A stretch of DNA of 64,000 nt from Psococerastis gibbosa. Its lineage: Eukaryota; Arthropoda; Insecta; Psocodea; Psocidae. The stretch is from NCBI GenBank assembly GCA_963971405.1, contig OZ020484.1, positions 14,508,001 through 14,572,000 on the forward strand, given 5' to 3'. A program made the translations under genes and the position numbers. Positions within the stretch are counted from its first letter, which is position 1. Each line of letters starts with the position of its first letter. Positions 1 through 9,609 of this stretch are shown one piece after another. The notes beneath the pieces were generated by a model. It did no database searches. It was not told where the DNA came from and saw only the letters and a program-made list of their open reading frames with translations.

Positions 1-838
1 AGTTCCATTGTTTTTTAAACAACCTATCCTAGTATAGTTTATTGATAATGATTTTCAGTTCTTGTATACATTTTTTAATAATGATTTAATGATCTTGAAT
101 CTGCCTTCAAAGACAAGATAAGTAATTAATCAAACCGCAAGAGTCAGTACCTGGAAATTATTGTTCAAAAGACACTATAAGAACTTGCAATGAGGTGGGC
201 AACATACTTGATAATGGGGCCTAAGTGTGCCGGATCTTGTTAATAATTAACAAGATGTGATTGAAGGTACCGTTAGGAAAGCACTTGAAGATAATTGCAC
301 AGAACAGTGTTCCAGGAAAGAGTCCCTTTTTGCAATGCGGGATTACCGATTGCACGTATATTCACGTACTCTCTCACCGAACCGCACAACCCGTGTGGTC
401 CAGCAGTTCAGCAAGAAAACCGCAAGAAAAACTTCCGCGGGCTGTCATTATGTTCATTTTTATAGCGCATACACGCAAAATTAATTAAGGGTAAAAACAT
501 GTGAAATGGTGAAATAATCATTAATTTACTCAAATTATTGCATTCAGAAATATGATCAGATGTAGCGTCTTGGCATTTCTCAGTTGCTACCCTTTAGGGT
601 GCGCTTAGAGCTTTAATTCTATGAGAGAGATGGAACATTCGAACCCGCCAAAAAAACATTTTATTCCTGGGGCTACCTGCCACGTCTTTTCAATGACAGA
701 TTATATGGCGGGTCAATTAAAAACAAATATTTTTTATGGGAAGCAAAGTCCCATCACTCCTACATAGAACTCTAGGTACGCCGTCCCCGTTTTCCATTTA
801 TACGCGAGTGATAATGGAATGAAGTGATATTTGCTATA
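1..838. other. Unassigned AT-rich sequence
   Basis: No convincing coding region, RNA gene or repeat boundary is visible. Two overlapping short open frames near 257-488 lie in different frames of the same strand and show no recognisable domain, so they are treated as chance frames. Confidence 0.5.
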
Positions 839-846
839 ATGCCGTG

Positions 847-1021
847 CATGGCCGTGCCCAGGGGGGTGGTCCATGGGGTCCTACCCCCCCCCCCCCGAAA
901 TAAATTTTTTGTATGTAAACCAGTATGGTTTGAAGAATTTAAATCCATTATTTCATTAATAAATTACGTAAAAACAAATTGGACCCCCCCCCCCCGAAAT
1001 CAAAACCTAGGCACGGCCTTG
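847..1021. mobile_element. hAT-like MITE with G/C runs
   Basis: The ends are inverted (CATGGCCGTGCCCAGG and CCTAGGCACGGCCTTG). A long C run follows each subterminal region. It is flanked by a near-perfect 8-bp duplication, atgccgtg (839-846) and atgcagtg (1022-1029). An 8-bp target duplication and short GC-rich ends are typical of hAT elements. It is 175 bp and non-coding, so it would depend on a transposase encoded elsewhere. Confidence 0.75.
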
Positions 1022-1029
1022 ATGCAGTG

Positions 1030-1626
1030 CTTTTTTCAATGTGCCAATTATAATTTTTGCCTTTAAGAAATTGTTAGGTACGCTAAAGCCGACAGTTTTT
1101 ATTTAATTTCTTCGTGGAGTTAGAACAGACATCTTTCTATATTAGGTACAATTCTTTTTAATTCCTGCACGGGCTACGAACCTACGATATTGGCTATTGG
1201 ATATCTTCAACTATTACTAAATGTTTGATATCTTTATTTAAAGATTATCGATATGCGATAAAGAAAATTAATTGGTGTTCAGCGAATCGTACTATAAATT
1301 TGAGGAGGTTTCTCTAGAGAAGAACTCACTGAATAAAACTACATGGATGCATATACAAACAAGACACTAACTTAGCTTCATGGCGAAACTATGAATACAG
1401 GTAACTAGCGGTGAGGGCCTGTTTATTTTTATCTATATTCTATGCCCAAAATAAAAATAATTTTAATTAATGTACAATAAAGATAATAAAATAAATAATT
1501 ATATAATAATCATCCAAGTAGCTGAGCTTCTGAGCAATGTCCAATAAGTAAGTAAGTAAGTATGTAAAAAGTATATTACAGTTTTTCTTGTGCAGTTTAC
1601 AAAGTCTACCCCAGTACTAAGTACTC
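1030..1626. other. Unassigned sequence with short (TAAG)n run
   Basis: AT-rich DNA without a coding frame of note. A short TAAG/AAGT microsatellite lies at about 1545-1562. Confidence 0.5.
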
Positions 1627-1630
1627 AAAG

Positions 1631-1673
1631 AGACTTGTATCACTGGGGTAAAAGACTTGTATCACTGGGGTAA
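1631..1673. repeat. 21-bp tandem duplication
   Basis: The unit agacttgtatcactggggta occurs twice in direct order, one base apart, just upstream of the LINE-like fragment. It is probably a local duplication at a retroelement junction. Confidence 0.6.
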
Positions 1674-1699
1674 TATGGTCTCAGAGGTGACGGCGCGAA

Positions 1700-1913
1700 A
1701 ATACCAAATACCAAAAACCATAGAAGGCGTGAACCTACCTGGTCACCCGAGAAAGGAGTATCTACAGCAAGTGATGGAGCGGACGGAGGATGTATTGGCC
1801 AATACATACGTGGAGCTGAAGAGGGCGTGCCAGGATCGAGGGGAGAGGAGGCATCGATGCCACATGTTGCGGCCAACCAGCCAGCCGGCTGTAACTTGAA
1901 GAAGAAGAAGGGC
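1700..1913 (+). mobile_element. LINE 3' end (RTE-like), degenerate
   Basis: The frame reads as the far C-terminus of a non-LTR retrotransposon ORF: a Pro/Gly/Arg patch, then an acidic helix, then ELKRACQDRGE, matching the usual ..ELAQDRxxW.. block. It ends in a (GAA)n tail. At least five other fragments here share this tail. It is 5'-truncated, as LINEs usually are. Confidence 0.55.
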
Positions 1914-2006
1914 GACGTTATAACTATTTTGTATTAATTGTTTTATGCTGCACGTTTACTTACTTAAATTTCGAGCTGTCAATATTTCCAACGGAACGTA
2001 CACTCT

Positions 2007-2373
2007 CGAGAGCCTGTAGGAAATTGGCAACTCGAAATTTATTCCTTTTTATTTTGTTTTATAATTAACTAAGCATGTTATTAAAGATTTGGCTCATCAA
2101 AGTTGTAGAAGACTACTTCATGCATCATAATATAAGATATTTTTAGTTTTCGAAATTGTAGTTTTTTTCATAAACATGCAGATATTTTATAAACAATAAC
2201 TTTTCACGTAAAAGCGATTTTATAAAAAAAATTACAATTTCGAAAACTAAAAATACCTTATTATATGATGCATGAAGTAGTCTTCTACAACTTTGATGAG
2301 CCAAATCATGCTTAGTTAATTAAATAAAAAATAAAAAATAATAAAGTTCGGGTTGCCAATTTCCTAGGGGCTG
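2007..2373. mobile_element. hAT-like foldback MITE with 8-bp TSD
   Basis: The element is flanked on both sides by the perfect 8-bp duplication tacactct (1999-2006 and 2374-2381). Outer inverted repeats share taggaaattggcaac. Inside, arms of about 110 bp at roughly 2060-2170 and 2230-2330 are near-perfect inverted complements, so much of the element can fold into one long hairpin. It has no coding capacity. Confidence 0.8.
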
Positions 2374-2394
2374 TACACTCTTAATATGCCGGAT

Positions 2395-2880
2395 TAAATA
2401 TTTTGTGTAAATGGTAAAAATTTAAAACTTCTTTAACCAGTTGCAGGCCATCAGCATCGACATCTTCTCATTCTTGGTGAGATCCCATGAAGGGTAATGA
2501 GCTAAATCTCTTGAAGATTCTCCACGTGTATCTTTGTCGAATATCAACCGAGAGGAACGTTAACATGATGCGATCAAGTAATAGGTTTGGTCCATTGATC
2601 GAACGCTTCGATTCCAAGAACAGTGAGACAGCAAGCTGGACCATATTGAATTAGATGCTGGACAGAAGTCTCGCAACATCAGCTCATCAGGGATCTTACT
2701 TAGGTATCCTAGGGTCAAGGTTTCAAACTCACCATTCCTAAATACCTTCCCAGAATTCTAGCCCTTATTCTCCGTGTAACGCTTAAGATTCTCAGAAGGT
2801 TTTGTTTTAGACTTCTGAGTTCAGGCTCATGATTTACTTTCGGTCTATTTAAAGGAGAGTATTATTTTTGTCTCACTCCA
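2395..2880. other. Unassigned, possible old retroelement debris
   Basis: This stretch is less AT-rich than its neighbours. The minus strand has short broken frames rich in Leu/Arg that faintly recall reverse-transcriptase-type polyproteins. Nothing is diagnostic, so no family is assigned. Confidence 0.2.
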
Positions 2881-2920
2881 ATGCAATGTCTTTCTTTACG
2901 GGCTATCAAGGCCGTCTTTA

Positions 2921-3181
2921 GGCGGCAATTCCACCGGCGAATTTACTTCATTTATGATTTTTTGTTTGTTTCGTTTTAAGGAGACTATTATGTAGATACT
3001 TAACTTATCTATTATAAATTAAGTTATAATATGGTAGAGACTTATTAATGATGTCTGCTACCATATTATAACTTAATTTACAGTAGATAAGTTAGGTATC
3101 TACATAATAGTCTCCTTAAAACAAAACAAACAAAGAATGTCAAATCACTATTGAAGTAAAACCGCCGGTGGAATTGCCACC
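2921..3181. mobile_element. PIF/Harbinger-like foldback MITE (GGCGG ends)
   Basis: Ends are GGCGGCAATTCCACCGGCG and its near-complement, flanked by TTA on both sides (2918-2920, 3182-3184). The two halves are inverted copies around a centre carrying the shared motif tgtctgctacca. A 3-bp TTA/TAA duplication is characteristic of PIF/Harbinger elements. A second copy lies at 30804-31074. Confidence 0.75.
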
Positions 3182-3183
3182 TT

Positions 3184-3240
3184 AGGGGGGGGGGGGGGGG
3201 AAATCCAGGGGTCTGCCCCCCCCCCCCCCCGTCATGAAAA
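3184..3240. repeat. G-run/C-run remnant
   Basis: A G run of about 15 and a C run of about 16 lie about 20 bp apart directly abutting the foldback MITE. This resembles the subterminal part of the G/C-run MITEs found throughout the window, truncated on both sides. Confidence 0.4.
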
Positions 3241-3571
3241 ATTAAAAAATTGATACTGATTGATACTAAACAAACTAGAAATATGAACAACAGGAAATAT
3301 AAACAAACAAAAAACGAAAGATGACTAAAACTGAAATCACTTCAAAAGTTCAAAAGAAATAAAAACGCGGGATATTGATATAGCCAACGTGTCTTTCTAG
3401 TTACACCCCCCCTCTCCCTCCCCCCTCCCCGTCGCAAATCTATAGCTACGGCCTTGCGGGCTATGTCTTGGACTCATGGACACCCATTCATTTTTGCTTT
3501 CCAATTTATACTATTAGGACTATTTAACTCTAGGACAATTTACGAAGGAACTATTACAGTACCTATCCTAA

Positions 3572-3711
3572 GGCGGGGTTTCCATTGACCTCGTTTTTGA
3601 ACGTGAGCGAGATATTGACGTGGTAGCAGACATTTTTAGACTGTCTTTAATGTCTGCTACCACGTCAATATCTCGCTCACGTTCAAAAACGAGGTCAATG
3701 GAAACCCCGCC
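3572..3711. mobile_element. Perfect 63-bp-arm foldback MITE
   Basis: Two 63-bp arms are exactly complementary around a 14-bp loop. Ends are GGCGGGGTTTCCA and its complement, and TAA flanks both sides (3569-3571, 3712-3714). The arm contains the core gacgtggtagcagacatt shared by the copies at 5599, 57693 and 59934. The complete arm match implies recent mobility or active homogenisation. PIF/Harbinger-like by target duplication. Confidence 0.85.
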
Positions 3712-3798
3712 TAATTGATGAATAGAAAAGCATGTACGGGTTGACTCGTACCGGTTCTTATAGAATTACGTAAGGTATCAATCTGTCCAATGTTTCTT

Positions 3799-4176
3799 CA
3801 ATTTTGAGTTTGTCAATGACGGAATATCATCAATGTTGCATTCATATTTTTACACCCCATTCCACTTGTTTTCAATAATTGATCATTTTTGTAAGTTTGT
3901 CCGTCGTCTTTCTTTTAATTTAATAATCTACAAGAAATTTAATGATTTAAATTATGAAATAATTCGTTTGTTCCCAATAAATTAATTACAATTATTTATC
4001 ATATCCAGACGACGCCATTGCTTAATTTTAGTTTGTTATTGTTTGCAAAGCGTGATTTTACTCTATGATTATTGATCAATTTTAACATGAGGAATGTCAT
4101 TGAACAAAAAAATCTCATCTATTATCGACACACAAATGAGGGATTATTGACAGATAGAATAGCCACTAAGGTAGCT
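3799..4176. mobile_element. GGCGG-type MITE, one end truncated
   Basis: It matches the longer elements at 31469-31868 and 62398-62834 over most of its length, including the tracts caccccattccacttg and ttgtttgcaaagcgtgattt. The right end (atagccac, then TAA) is intact. About 20 bp of the left terminus are missing. Confidence 0.65.
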
Positions 4177-4179
4177 AAG

Positions 4180-5595
4180 TCTATCTAACTTCAATGATTC
4201 GGTAGCGTTCAGAGATTGAGTATTATCGGTGCCATAATGATACATGGATTTTTCTTACTCACAAGATTGCTTGGGAAAGCCCTGAAAATAACCCCTCTGG
4301 GATGCATGCACGCAAGTCGCAACTGTCATTGCAATGTGCATTATACGCACACAAAAAATAAAATTGCACAAAATTAGCTGCTACGGTACATGCAGTCTGT
4401 AATATGCACGTTTAAATTGAGGTGAGGCCCCTAATTGGCATTTGGCTTGTACAAGCTAATTAGTCATTAAAAATAAAAAAATATTCTGCGGCATCACGAG
4501 GCGGAGCTAGGCAATTTTTCTGGAGGGGGCACCACCCCTCAATGACTGGAACTGACCATGTATTTAAAAATTAACAATTTTGAAACGTCCAATTTCATTG
4601 ATTCATGGCAAATGTTCGGGGGCAGCCATCCCCCCCCCCTCCCCGTCACCAATTTCAAAAATTTCATTGTAAGCTTCGTAGTGACTTGGCAAAGTTTTCA
4701 CTGATGTCTTCAAGTCACAGCCGGATGGCTGGTTAGCAACAACATGTGACTTCGATGCCTCGAATTATACATGGTTGCTGGTTCTTGGGATACCACTTGG
4801 GCCTACAATGCGGTGGTTTCCCCTTGCCTTCCGCATCCTATGTCGTTACCCGTCACCTGTTGCCAGGATCCAGTTCGTCCGCCTTTAGGGAGCTTTTCGT
4901 CTCCCATGGACAAGAGGGTGCCCATGCCCTAACTCCACGGAGTTAGGCGGGGGGTCTTTGACCGAACCTGCCTGTGTTAGCCGTCATTGAATGTTGACGT
5001 TGCCCGCCCATCACCGCGAGGAGGTATAGGTCAGGAGTTTGCTGAAGGGCTAAACTTCACTGATGGTGTCTGTAGTTTCTCTTCCTCGCCTTGAGGTTGA
5101 AAATTCACGTTCCCATAGGTTGGTATAATCAACATTTAGTAAGCTTAACTTAACACTAATTGCCTACTGCCTGTCAATAACGAAACTTCTTCTTCTTCTT
5201 TTTATTTAAATGCCTCTTTTATCGGAAATTAGCGATCATCATCGGACCTAGACTGCTGCTCTGAAAAAAATAACTATCTCAGGTTTTTCAACCAGGATTT
5301 TTTTCTTCTGCCGGGAGCCCCCAGCCCTTCAATCTTCCATTACGACATCCGCATTGTATAAAGCGTGAATCTCCACATTTTCATAGACAATAAAATAATT
5401 TATAGTTTAGTTAAGTGAAAATTTCAAAGGATTTCTACTTATATAATATAAGATTACATGTAAGTGGGTTCGATTTTCAGCAGCTGCAATATGATGACGG
5501 GACTGGAAATAAAAATTTTGCTTAGGGGATATATGTGAACAACATCAGCAATCTCCTTCATTTTTTAAAAACCGTTTCTTACCATATTTTACTAG
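4180..5595. other. Unassigned sequence with a degraded G/C-run fragment
   Basis: About 4500-4660 has a gcggagctaggc-like start followed by G and C runs, resembling a worn hAT-like MITE. The rest, including a GC-richer patch at 4730-5060, has only short frames without domains. A (CTT)n tract lies near 5189. Confidence 0.4.
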
Positions 5596-5598
5596 TAA

Positions 5599-5986
5599 GG
5601 CGGGGTTTCCTCTCATTGCAGAAAGCAAAGACATTGACGTGGTAGCAGACATTCAAGACTTAGGCGGGTATTCCACCGACCTCTCATTGCAGAATGCACA
5701 TGACATAGACGGAAATTTTTGTTTTATTCTATGTCATAGTTAAAATTGATCAATGGACACAGAGTAAAAAAACAAACAAACAAACTAAAATTAAAAAATG
5801 GCGTCATGGGATATGTTAAGTACAAACGTTTTAATAGATTTCTATAAATAAAAAAAATTCAAATTTCCGTCAATGTCATTTGCATTCTGCAATGAGAGGT
5901 CCGTGGAAACCCCACATAAGTCTTGAATGTCTGCTACCACGTCAATGTCTTTGTATTCTGCAATGAGAGGTCGGTGGAAACCCGCC
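5599..5986. mobile_element. Foldback MITE carrying a nested relative
   Basis: The outer ends are GGCGGGGTTTCC and GGAAACCCGCC. The arms (tctcattgcagaa.., attgacgtggtagcagac) are inverted complements. The two halves are separated by another GGCGG element at 5663-5916, placed exactly at the centre of the hairpin. Confidence 0.75.
5663..5916. mobile_element. Inner GGCGG MITE nested at hairpin centre
   Basis: It begins GGCGGGTATTCCACCGAC and ends GTGGAAACCCCACA, with TTA on the left and TAA on the right. About 55 bp at each end are inverted copies (ctctcattgcagaatgca..). The interior, with caaacaaacaaac, is unique sequence. A closely related inner element occupies the same position in the foldback at 59934-60317. 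Confidence 0.7.
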
Positions 5987-6072
5987 ATAGACAAACTGCG
6001 AAAGATCTTCTGTATGAGAATAGATGTATTCACCTCCGGTCCAGTAGCAGGGCGACCAATTCCACACTCTCC

Positions 6073-6254
6073 CAGGCTAGGACGGACACAGGGGGGTAGG
6101 TGGTTGCTGCCCCCCCCCCCAAATTTTGTAAGTCTATTTTAATATTTTAAGTCAACCTTTTAACATTATAATTTAATCATCAATACGGTACTTACTAAGT
6201 TTTTTGACCCACCACTACCCCCCCCCCCCCGTAAAATTATAGGCTGGAGCGGAC
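6073..6254. mobile_element. hAT-like G/C-run MITE (GGACGGA ends)
   Basis: The left end is ggacggacacagggggg and the right end ggctggagcggaca, with C runs inside both. It belongs to a family recognisable at 20219, 36846, 38591, 39483, 40661, 51665 and 60857 by GGACGGATNCAG ends and an AT-rich middle containing tctattgtaagtt-like tracts. The target duplication is unclear. Confidence 0.55.
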
Positions 6255-6259
6255 ACTCC

Positions 6260-6848
6260 AATGTCATGACAGTGCATTGTTAGTAGGCTACTTAGTATTC
6301 AAACATATGTAATAAAATCTACATTGTTAAGGGGGCCGTGCAGAATTTGAGGTCGTGGACCTTCAATTTCGTACCCCAGGTGGCTAGCCTGCAACCCATT
6401 AAAAAATGCTGAACCGACACTGATGGGGCCTATCAATCAGCGATCGAAGTCCGAAACATTGACGCTGTAATACACACCTACTGAATGACACCCACCACTT
6501 ACTCTTTCAAATGTCAAGTCAACAATGGTAGAGCTCAACAAATTTTCTTGGCGGGGGGGCCGCATGTATGCCTATTTCCCACAATAAATTGCGCAAGATG
6601 CAAAGATGGCGGTGTCTCTGTTACTAGGCAACTGGAAAGTGTAGGTAGGAGATTCTCGTTGATGATTGGCCCTTGAATGCAGAGCAGTTGCATGGCAGAA
6701 CACATCCCATTCTCAAGCTGAACAGAATGTTTTTATAATATATGGTCAGCTTTTTAACCCAGTTGCACATTGATTTATTGTAGGTATATTGCTCAGGAAG
6801 TACCGCTTTCTGTAAGAGGCCACCAAAATACTTAAAGAACCGGTCCGA
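6260..6848. other. Unassigned sequence
   Basis: No repeat boundary or coding domain is recognised. A small G run at 6553 and short open frames are present. Confidence 0.4.
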
Positions 6849-6849
6849 G

Positions 6850-7705
6850 TTTACTCGAACATGCTTTCCAATTTATAACTTAGTAGACAGACATAATTTG
6901 TAATTTCATAGTAAATAATTTCCCTATGGTTAAATTTCAGATCCCTTGAGGGGGGGGGTCCACCTCAATATATTAGAAACCCCATAAAACTCAATTGCAT
7001 ATTCTGGAACGAACAGACCAATACAATGTAACAGTAGTAACAATGACACACGGCACGTAATGTATTGGAGCGTGAATTTAAATAATTTTCCATAATTTCT
7101 TCAAAAAATAATTTTTTGCACAGCACCTGTCCGGTTTTGTTACTCTATTGAACACCTAAAACATACCTGAAGGTAGAAATCATCGATAGAAAGGTTCCAC
7201 AGAAAAATTATTTTTAAGTCATTTTTCTTGAGAATTGAGTTATTTTTATTTTTTTACCCCCCAAAGCAAACTATCAAGGGGCAACCGACCCCCGCACTTT
7301 GTTAACAGTAATAACGACTACAATATATGGGAATTGAAAAGAAATCGTTGGAGCCGTTTTTGATAAATAATTTTTTTAGACGTTGTTTTTTTAGTTTTTT
7401 GAGAATAAAGCCCCCCCAAATTGAGTTACCCCAAAATTAAAAAAATTTTCCCGAGGTATGATTTTTGTGAATCTACATGCAAAATTTTATCAAAATCGGC
7501 CGAGTAGTTTGCCCGGAAATCGATGAACAGACATACAGACATATAGACAGACAGACATACGTACAGACAGACAGACACACAGAAATTTTGTTAAAACCAC
7601 TTTTTTGGGGTTCCTGGGACCTCAAAACGAGTAAATCCGGGATCGGAAACTTCGACCATCACAAAGCTTTCCTTATACTACGTATAAATTGGAAAGCAAT
7701 AAATT
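6850..7705 (-). mobile_element. 0.85-kb non-autonomous element with (CAGA)n
   Basis: Ends are inverted around gctttccaatttata (6870) and tataaattggaaagc (7683). A near full-length copy lies at 58685-59545, with partial copies at 32495 and 40345. Near the right end is a CAGA/CATA microsatellite, followed by ggttcctgggacctcaaaac, a stretch conserved in all copies. It is non-coding and the superfamily is not assigned. Confidence 0.6.
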
Positions 7706-8014
7706 CTATACGGCATAAAGAAATAAATGCGTAGCGCAAAAGTAGCAAAGCATTGATTTCCATTAAAATTGGTAATAAAGTCGGTATTCAATATTTATTT
7801 CGGTCCTAAAGGTATTCGAGAAAAAAATACTTGTTGTCGGAGTCCGATTGATTTCATTTCATTTATGTTTTCTCTTTAATTTTAGGAAGTTTCACTCTCT
7901 CCTTCTCCTTTCTTTCTGACACTCAACATGTGTAACCTATCTAGGGAACTAGACAGGCCTGCGCTGTGTTTATATGAGGCGGTGAGGGAGCCGAAGCGAT
8001 CAGGCACACTGGGA

Positions 8015-8171
8015 GATTACTTTGTAAGACTTTATTTGAGTGAATTTATAATATGAGTGGAAAACAGCGAGACAAAGAATTTTTCTGGCACTGATTACTT
8101 TCTAAGACTTTATTTGAGTGAATTATTAAACATGACTGAAAAACCGCGTGACAGAGAATTTTCTGGCACCG
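8015..8171. repeat. 78-bp imperfect tandem duplication
   Basis: Two adjacent copies, about 8015-8092 and 8093-8171, share attact..aagactttatttgagtgaa and end in tctggcac. They differ at many positions, so the duplication is old. No matching copy elsewhere in the window was noticed. The flanks at 7710-8600 hold nothing else I recognise. Confidence 0.65.
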
Positions 8172-8601
8172 AAAATGAAACAAAACAATCTTTTTTCGCG
8201 GGTTTGCCGCAATTTTGGTATGTGGGCCGTGTGGGTGCTCTTCTTTCCTTATCACAGAGAGTGCCCCCTAATTACGTCGCGAAACAAACCTTCAAGTTTC
8301 AATTTACAACTCGCTAGTCTTGTCTAAAATCAGTGAATATCATTAATCATTAATACAATTTTAATGTAGGTTGTTGAAATTAATGTGACATCAGTGTTCT
8401 CTCATTGACATTTGACGATTTTCGCCCTGATATTTTCCTATATTTGGTTTAAAAACGGTTAAATTCTGTCGTCAAATCAAAATTCAAAACTTATCTAACA
8501 CAAAAAAAAAATGGAAGGGGGTCACTTGTGATATTGGTGCACTTTCAGAAAATCAGACTTGAAACTTTGACATTTACATCATAAATAAGCATGCTATACT
8601 A

Positions 8602-8828
8602 TTTATAAATAAATAAAATAAATAAGGGCTTTTTATTGTTTCTATTACTAAGCCAACCTCGCGGAGTTAGGGCTATAAAGCCCCTCTTACACTCAACTAG
8701 GAAGGCCCGGGACCGCCTGCTTTACATGCCCTCCGAAGCATGGCCAGAAAATGTAGCTAGTGTGGGACTCGAACCAACAACCTTTCGGGTGAAAGTCAGA
8801 GTCCGTACCACTACGCTACATGTCCCGA
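8602..8828 (-). mobile_element. tRNA-derived SINE
   Basis: Read on the minus strand it has a tRNA-like head with A box (TAGCGTAGTGG) and B box (GGTTCGAGTCC), a central domain around catgcttcggagggcatgta and ggcggtcccgg, a lineage-specific 3' part (tagccctaactccgc) and an AAAT-rich tail. It would be transcribed by RNA polymerase III and moved by a partner LINE. Eight copies of this family lie in the window. Confidence 0.85.
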
Positions 8829-8837
8829 CATTTACAC

Positions 8838-8839
<2 letters not shown>

Positions 8840-8876
<37 letters not shown>
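8840..8876. repeat. (AT)n microsatellite
   Basis: An uninterrupted AT dinucleotide run of about 18 units sits immediately beside the head of the SINE. Confidence 0.9.
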
Positions 8877-8879
<3 letters not shown>

Positions 8880-9322
8880 ATTATTATATAAATGTGTATT
8901 ATATAGTAGCCTGTGTTATATTTATGCAAGATATATTAGCAAAGGTTGCACACCTCACAATATTATTTTTCCAAATAACATTAGATTTCTGTGAGACTTT
9001 GCTGCTTTGAGTTTGAAGCTTTTCGATGGAATAAAAATATAGGCCAAATTATTCAATAAATAAGGGTTAGTGGTTATTCGCAAGAATGGACCAAAAGGCC
9101 CAAAATTCGCCTATATTGAAAATAAAGATAACTTTCTTTCTTTCTTTCTCCCCTTCACAAAATACAGCAGGCTTACCTTAGCTTATTTAAAATTTAAATG
9201 TGTCTTTTACAATTATTAATTTTATTAATTGTTAATCATTTTTTCTCCCCCGAACTATCTTGGAACCACTTTTCAGCATTACTTCAGGATAGTCCTGTCT
9301 TTTTCTGCTGTATTAAAATTGG

Positions 9323-9607
9323 TTAAGGTCTTTTCTCTTTCAACTTGCGGCTCAAGATGAGCCATGCCAACTTCTTCACAGCACACCAAGCCGCCCCTGA
9401 CTGAACCATTTTCTGAACTATATATAACTGAACCATCTTCACATTTAGAGTTCTGACCTTGGCTTCATATGCCCTTCTCTCGTTTTCCCACCGCCGATAG
9501 TCAAAGATAGTACCGGCCATATCCTCATGATCCCCATCGCATGTGCACCGGTTGGTACTTGGTAGTACTTCTTTTAAACTCATGAAGGAAAGCCCGAAAA
9601 CTGCCAT
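9323..9607 (-). CDS. Hypothetical 94-aa open frame
   Basis: No family is recognised. From an ATG it reads a moderately polar protein with a Cys/acidic patch (CTCDGDHEDMAG) and an Arg/Lys/Glu-rich likely helical segment (DYRRWENERRAYEAKVRT). The amino-acid balance is more protein-like than most frames here, but there is no splice or promoter evidence. It may be a chance frame or an exon fragment. Confidence 0.2.
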   Translation of the reverse strand: MAVFGLSFMSLKEVLPSTNRCTCDGDHEDMAGTIFDYRRWENERRAYEAKVRTLNVKMVQLYIVQKMVQSGAAWCAVKKLAWLILSRKLKEKRP

Positions 9608-9609
9608 AG

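Noticed and set aside
2395-2880. Retroelement polyprotein on the minus strand
   Set aside because: Only faint resemblance in short broken frames. No catalytic motif could be identified, so no family is claimed.
8602-8828. tRNA gene suggested by A and B boxes
   Set aside because: The boxes belong to a SINE present in eight copies with a shared non-tRNA body. There is no cloverleaf with paired acceptor ends.
8636-9010. 124-aa plus-strand open frame containing a SINE-derived stretch (PTTFRVKVRVRTTTLH)
   Set aside because: The frame is the reverse of a SINE followed by an (AT)n run. The same peptide recurs at 49858-50085 because another SINE copy is there.
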